From NCBI GenBank assembly GCA_963931925.1, contig OZ007581.1, positions 12,285,192-12,349,191 of the forward strand: DNA of 64,000 nucleotides, written 5' to 3'. Below, piece by piece: positions 60,609 through 64,000 of the stretch. Under the pieces are notes generated by a model. The model ran no database searches. It was not told the origin of the DNA and was given only the letters and a program-made list of their open reading frames with translations. The number at the start of each line of letters is the position of its first letter. Positions within the stretch are counted from its first letter, which is position 1. A program made the translations under genes and the position numbers. Source of the DNA: Onchidella celtica. Taxonomy: Eukaryota; Mollusca; Gastropoda; Systellommatophora; Onchidiidae.

Positions 60609-60633
60609 TGTGTATGTGTGTGTGTGTGTGTGT
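60609..60633. repeat. (GT)n run
   Basis: Short GT dinucleotide run; a second is at 60749-60768. Confidence 0.95.
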
Positions 60634-60773
60634 TTGTTTCTCTTTGCGAATTACATACATTTATTTCTTATTTTTGAAGTCTATTTGGTTATCTATTCTT
60701 GTTTTGCCACATTTTCATTTAATTTGGTATTTTGTGGTGCATTATATATGTGTGTGTGTGTGTGTGTGCAATT

Positions 60774-61482
60774 TTAGTGGGCAGGGGCAGAGGTGGTGGC
60801 GATGGAAAGAGAGAGGGGGTAGGATGGCAGGGGGAAATGATAAAAAATGGCAATGTGGGGGCGTGAAAGCGGACGACATGTGGGAGGCGTTGCTGATTGT
60901 TGTAGGGTTGAGAATCATTCATAATATGAGCAACATTTGAAACTGTGCAGTGCAGAATCTGGGGAAAAGGCCATTGATAAAATATTCAGTTCAACTATAG
61001 ATTGGTAGTGGAGGTTGTTTGGCCTTTTGGGGGTTTTCCGTGTTTTAGCAGCCAGAGAACGACAGAGTGGCGGAGGATGAGGCATTTTGAAGGGAGAATG
61101 GAAAGAGGAGACGGAGATGTAAAAAAAAACAAAAAACAGACGCAGGAGGAAGACGAAGAAAGAGCGATTGGAAGGAAATATGAGTGAAAAGACTACAAAA
61201 GGGGAAGGGAGAACATTGTAAAAATATTGCATACGCCTTACTATAATGTCTTGTTGAGGCGAATTGCGGAGTGCGAAAAACGATCTCCTGTACCTTTCTC
61301 TGTTTGCTTAGATGTGTATTAATTATTCTGTTTCTCCTGTATGATCCAGAAATTTGATGAAACAGGCGAAAGTCACAAGACATGACACTGCTAAATAAAA
61401 GCTTGAAAATCGCAGCGATGATAAAAGTTCAGATTCAGGCAGCTCCAGTTAACAAACGGGGAAAATGGAAAAAAAAAAAAGC
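60774..61482. other. no recognised feature
   Basis: G-rich patch at 60781-60835 and purine-rich DNA at 61075-61215. No gene is supported. Confidence 0.5.
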
Positions 61483-61716
61483 CTTAACCCCGTCCTGATC
61501 CTCAACCTTTAATCGTACCGATTCCGAATCCCTGCCCCCTACGCTTTCAACTACAAAAAAACAGGAGGAAAGCAAAAAGAAAACCTGAAAGAATAATTAA
61601 TTAAGGCTGTTGTTACGAGTATTTCGGGAGGAGCTCTATACCTGTGAAGACACAAAAAGCTTTAAAATAAAAGTACCCCCAGCGCTGTCGTACGTGCTTG
61701 TAACAACATTCTTAAT
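61483..61716. mobile_element. TIR miniature element T, copy 3 (left end missing)
   Basis: Shares TAACCCCGTCCTGATCCTCA, ACAGGAGGAAAGCAAAAAGA, TTAAGGCTGTTGTTACGAGT, TTTCGGGAGGAGCTCTATAC and the right end GTGCTTGTAACAACATTCTT with copies 1 and 2. Confidence 0.8.
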
Positions 61717-62335
61717 TAACGCTTTGCTATTTTCATCCTATTCGCGTACCTTGCCAGTGCTGTCGACCCTGGCGACTTCTGTAGTGGAAACTTACATGTC
61801 GTTGCCCTTTTATGAACATAGTTTGTATATTAATATGCACATAAAGAGTACCATGACACGGGCGGGGAGATCCTTGATACACGAAATTTCGTGAAAAAGA
61901 ATTTAAAAATCCAAGTAGTAAAGAAAGTGCAAAAACAAAAAAATCAACCGCTTTTGCTCCGGTCGTGTACAGCCCATGGAGGAATCCGATCAACTGTACG
62001 CACCCATGACTAGCTCAGAGTTTTACAGGAAGTATCAAATGACAGTTACCTGGGTACAGCATAGCGTTGCCAGGGTAAAATGAATACATAAATTCGGTGC
62101 AATAACTGTCCTATCATGACCTCTCCATACAACATTGCTCTACATCATAATTTACACTAGACGGCCATTCTACGGGAAAAGGCCGCATTGGCTTAAAATA
62201 AAATTTTACTTTTTTCCCTCTTAGCCCGGTTTGATTTTTTTGTAGTTTCCATTTCTAGGGCTGCATGGTAAATTGCCGTAAATCGACATTTTGTTTTTAA
62301 GGATATTTAACGTGCTTGTCTTTGAGAGCCTCCAT
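61717..62335. other. no recognised feature
   Basis: Unique-looking sequence. Confidence 0.5.
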
Positions 62336-62337
62336 GT

Positions 62338-62375
62338 TATAGTAATAATAATGCAGATCATTTATGTAGCGCCCT
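62338..62375 (-). mobile_element. CR1/L2-type LINE or SINE 3' tail remnant
   Basis: Read on the reverse strand: GGGCGCTACATAAATG, then ATTATTATTAC. This matches the last 38 bases of the LINE at 58290-58329. Only the 3' tip remains before the CT array. Confidence 0.6.
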
Positions 62376-62383
62376 CTCCATCT

Positions 62384-62385
62384 GC

Positions 62386-62419
<34 letters not shown>

Positions 62420-62742
62420 CGCTTTCTCTCTCTCTCTCTCTCTCTCGCTTTCTCTCTCTCTCTTTCCCTCTCTCTTTCTCTCTCTCTCTTTCCCTCTCTC
62501 TTTCTCTCTCTCTCTCTCTCTCGCTTTCTCTCTCTCTTTCCCTCTCTCTTTCTCTCTCTCTCTCTCGCTTTCTCTCTTTCTCTTGCTTTCTCTCTCTTTT
62601 TCTCTCCCTTTCTCTCTCTCTTTTTCTCTCCCTCTCTCTCTCTCTTTCTCTGTCTCTCTCTCTCTCTCTCTCCCTCTCTATCTCTCTCTTTCTCTCTCCC
62701 TCTCTCTCGCCCTTTCTCTCTTTCTCTCTCTCCATCTCTTAG
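62384..62742. repeat. (TC)n-rich array
   Basis: CT dinucleotides with CTTT, CTCG and CCTC units. It explains Ser/Leu and Arg/Glu frames. Confidence 0.97.
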
Positions 62743-63549
62743 CTTTCACTCACAATCTATTGCATACTCAATCTGTACATACTCACATAACATTGGCATA
62801 TAGAATTAAAAAAGGCAGACACAGCAAAACTAAAATGTGCTCATAAAATAAAGGGATAGGGAAAGAGACGCCACGTCATGTAAAAAGTTAGTGATTAATT
62901 TCTGAAAATTAAGGGTAAAATATAATCTATCGTAATTAGCTTTTTACAAAATTTTCAGCAGCAGCAAACAACTGAATAGCCTTGTAAGACTTAATAGTTA
63001 CGATATGTTTTTTTTGTTAAAGTTATTTAACCCTCAGAATATAACTCCCAACTATAACACAGTATGTGGGCATGAAGGGTTACAAGCCTACCATGCCGCC
63101 CTCCATTTAAATGTTCATACACACACACAGTCACGCAAACGCACTTTAAGATCCTATCTATTTTTATAGTGTATCCTTAGCCATTTCCTGTATCGAGTTA
63201 CAACACAAAGGTGCATAATTTTTAATGACGAAAAGGTGACAAAACCCTCTACGTTTCATTGCCTCCTCTTTCCTGCCCACCCCACCCCCCAAACACACAC
63301 ATACCTAATGGAATTTTATCCCCCCCCCCCTTCCTTTTTCAGGTTACCAAGGCGTCACCACGTGACCGGATATTGACAAAGTCACCGGCACACATCTCTC
63401 TCAGACTTTGATTTTGGATTCACTGATAGTGATAAGTCACGTTCACGACAGACTCATTCTTGAAACCTTTATAGTAGTATTATTAATGCACAATCTCAGT
63501 CATGTTGGCTAAGTTGACTTGCAGTGTCCCAGCGTCTGATCATAATTAT
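62743..63549. other. no recognised feature
   Basis: Unique-looking AT-rich sequence with a C run at 63320-63330. TTCCTTTTTCAG at 63331-63342 is an acceptor-like motif without further support. Confidence 0.5.
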
Positions 63550-64000
63550 TGTAACAAATCCCAGACTGGGAGATGTACTGATTATGACTGGACGACGATC
63601 ACGAACAGACAATATAACACTTAACAGAACAACCAAACAGGCTCACACATTTATTATACATAAAGATAACGATATACGTGCAATTACATAGGTTACATTA
63701 TTCAATTCAAAGACCATCCAATGGTCATCATTCCCAACATTCATTCAATCGATCCTTGGGTCCACAACCCTATAGTTACTTATTTAAATATACTCCGGCC
63801 TCAGCCTCACTTCAATGTATGTACTCCTTGCGGCCTATCTTACTGGCTCCTGCTCAACCTAACCTCAATATCTCAATATCACCTCAATATCTCAATATCA
63901 CACTAATCTCTCAATATCATACGTCCCTGCCCGTGGCCAGACTGCCACGACTAATGGGCCCTCGCTGTCCTGCGCGACAGCTTCACTCAAGCTGGCCTGT
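63550..64000 (-). mobile_element. possible LTR, cut by the window edge
   Basis: Starts TGTAACAAATCCCAG, a common form of an LTR end in reverse sense, and contains a reverse AATAAA-type signal (ATTTATTATAC) at about 63648-63658. There is no second copy in the window, and the far end and any target duplication lie outside it. The call is tentative. Confidence 0.3.

Noticed and set aside
62291-62846. Overlapping Ser/Leu-rich plus-strand and Arg/Glu-rich minus-strand frames
   Set aside because: They follow from the CT dinucleotide array. The same applies at 24.7-25.0, 30.2-30.5, 34.6-35.0, 42.8-43.4 and 46.1-46.8 kb.

Overview
The window looks like intergenic or intronic DNA from an animal nuclear genome, most likely a mollusc and perhaps a marine gastropod. 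That guess rests on the type of tRNA-derived SINE, LINE and hAT/piggyBac-like miniature elements, the very long (CTAT)n and (CT)n arrays, and the absence of any bacterial gene organisation. The taxon is an inference and was not tested. I found no complete host protein-coding gene, no canonical tRNA or rRNA gene and no CRISPR array. Most long open frames here are translations of microsatellites.

Layout. 0-14 kb: a (TCTA)n array, four copies of a tRNA-Glu-like SINE (two of them an inverted pair at 8.3-9.4 kb), a degenerate 77-bp satellite (3.7-4.4 kb), a 14-bp minisatellite (4.9-5.1 kb) and two hAT-type miniature elements (5.2-5.6 and 13.0-13.6 kb). 14-22 kb: two solo LTRs of one family in opposite orientation, each with a perfect 5-bp target duplication; the first sits inside a third hAT-like element. 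22-28 kb: a tetranucleotide satellite with higher-order structure, a candidate spliced exon and several terminal-inverted-repeat (TIR) miniature elements. 28-36 kb: huge (CTAT)n and (CT)n arrays and a 51-bp minisatellite open on both strands. 37-41 kb: a mosaic of DNA transposon remnants and two LINE 3' ends, one with a piggyBac-like insertion at TTAA. 41-50 kb: more arrays, a TA-flanked foldback element and palindromic repeats. 50-56 kb: mostly unique, with nothing recognised. 56.7-58.3 kb: the longest real coding sequence, a 5'-truncated CR1/L2-type LINE reverse transcriptase with an open frame and an intact 3' hairpin and ATT tail. 59 kb: a short THAP-like zinc-finger open frame inside what may be a P-type DNA element. 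61-64 kb: another miniature element, a (CT)n array and a possible LTR cut by the window edge.

The loci do not form a pathway. What can be read is a record of insertions. Several elements interrupt other repeats whose uninterrupted relatives are elsewhere in the same window, so order of insertion and target duplications can be inferred directly. A dispersed repeat group (called R1, R3 and R4 here) recurs at 23, 32, 37-41, 47, 49-50, 52 and 56-58 kb, often as palindromes, and may be an undescribed foldback or TIR family. All alignments were made by eye, so boundaries of diverged repeats are good to about 10-30 bases.
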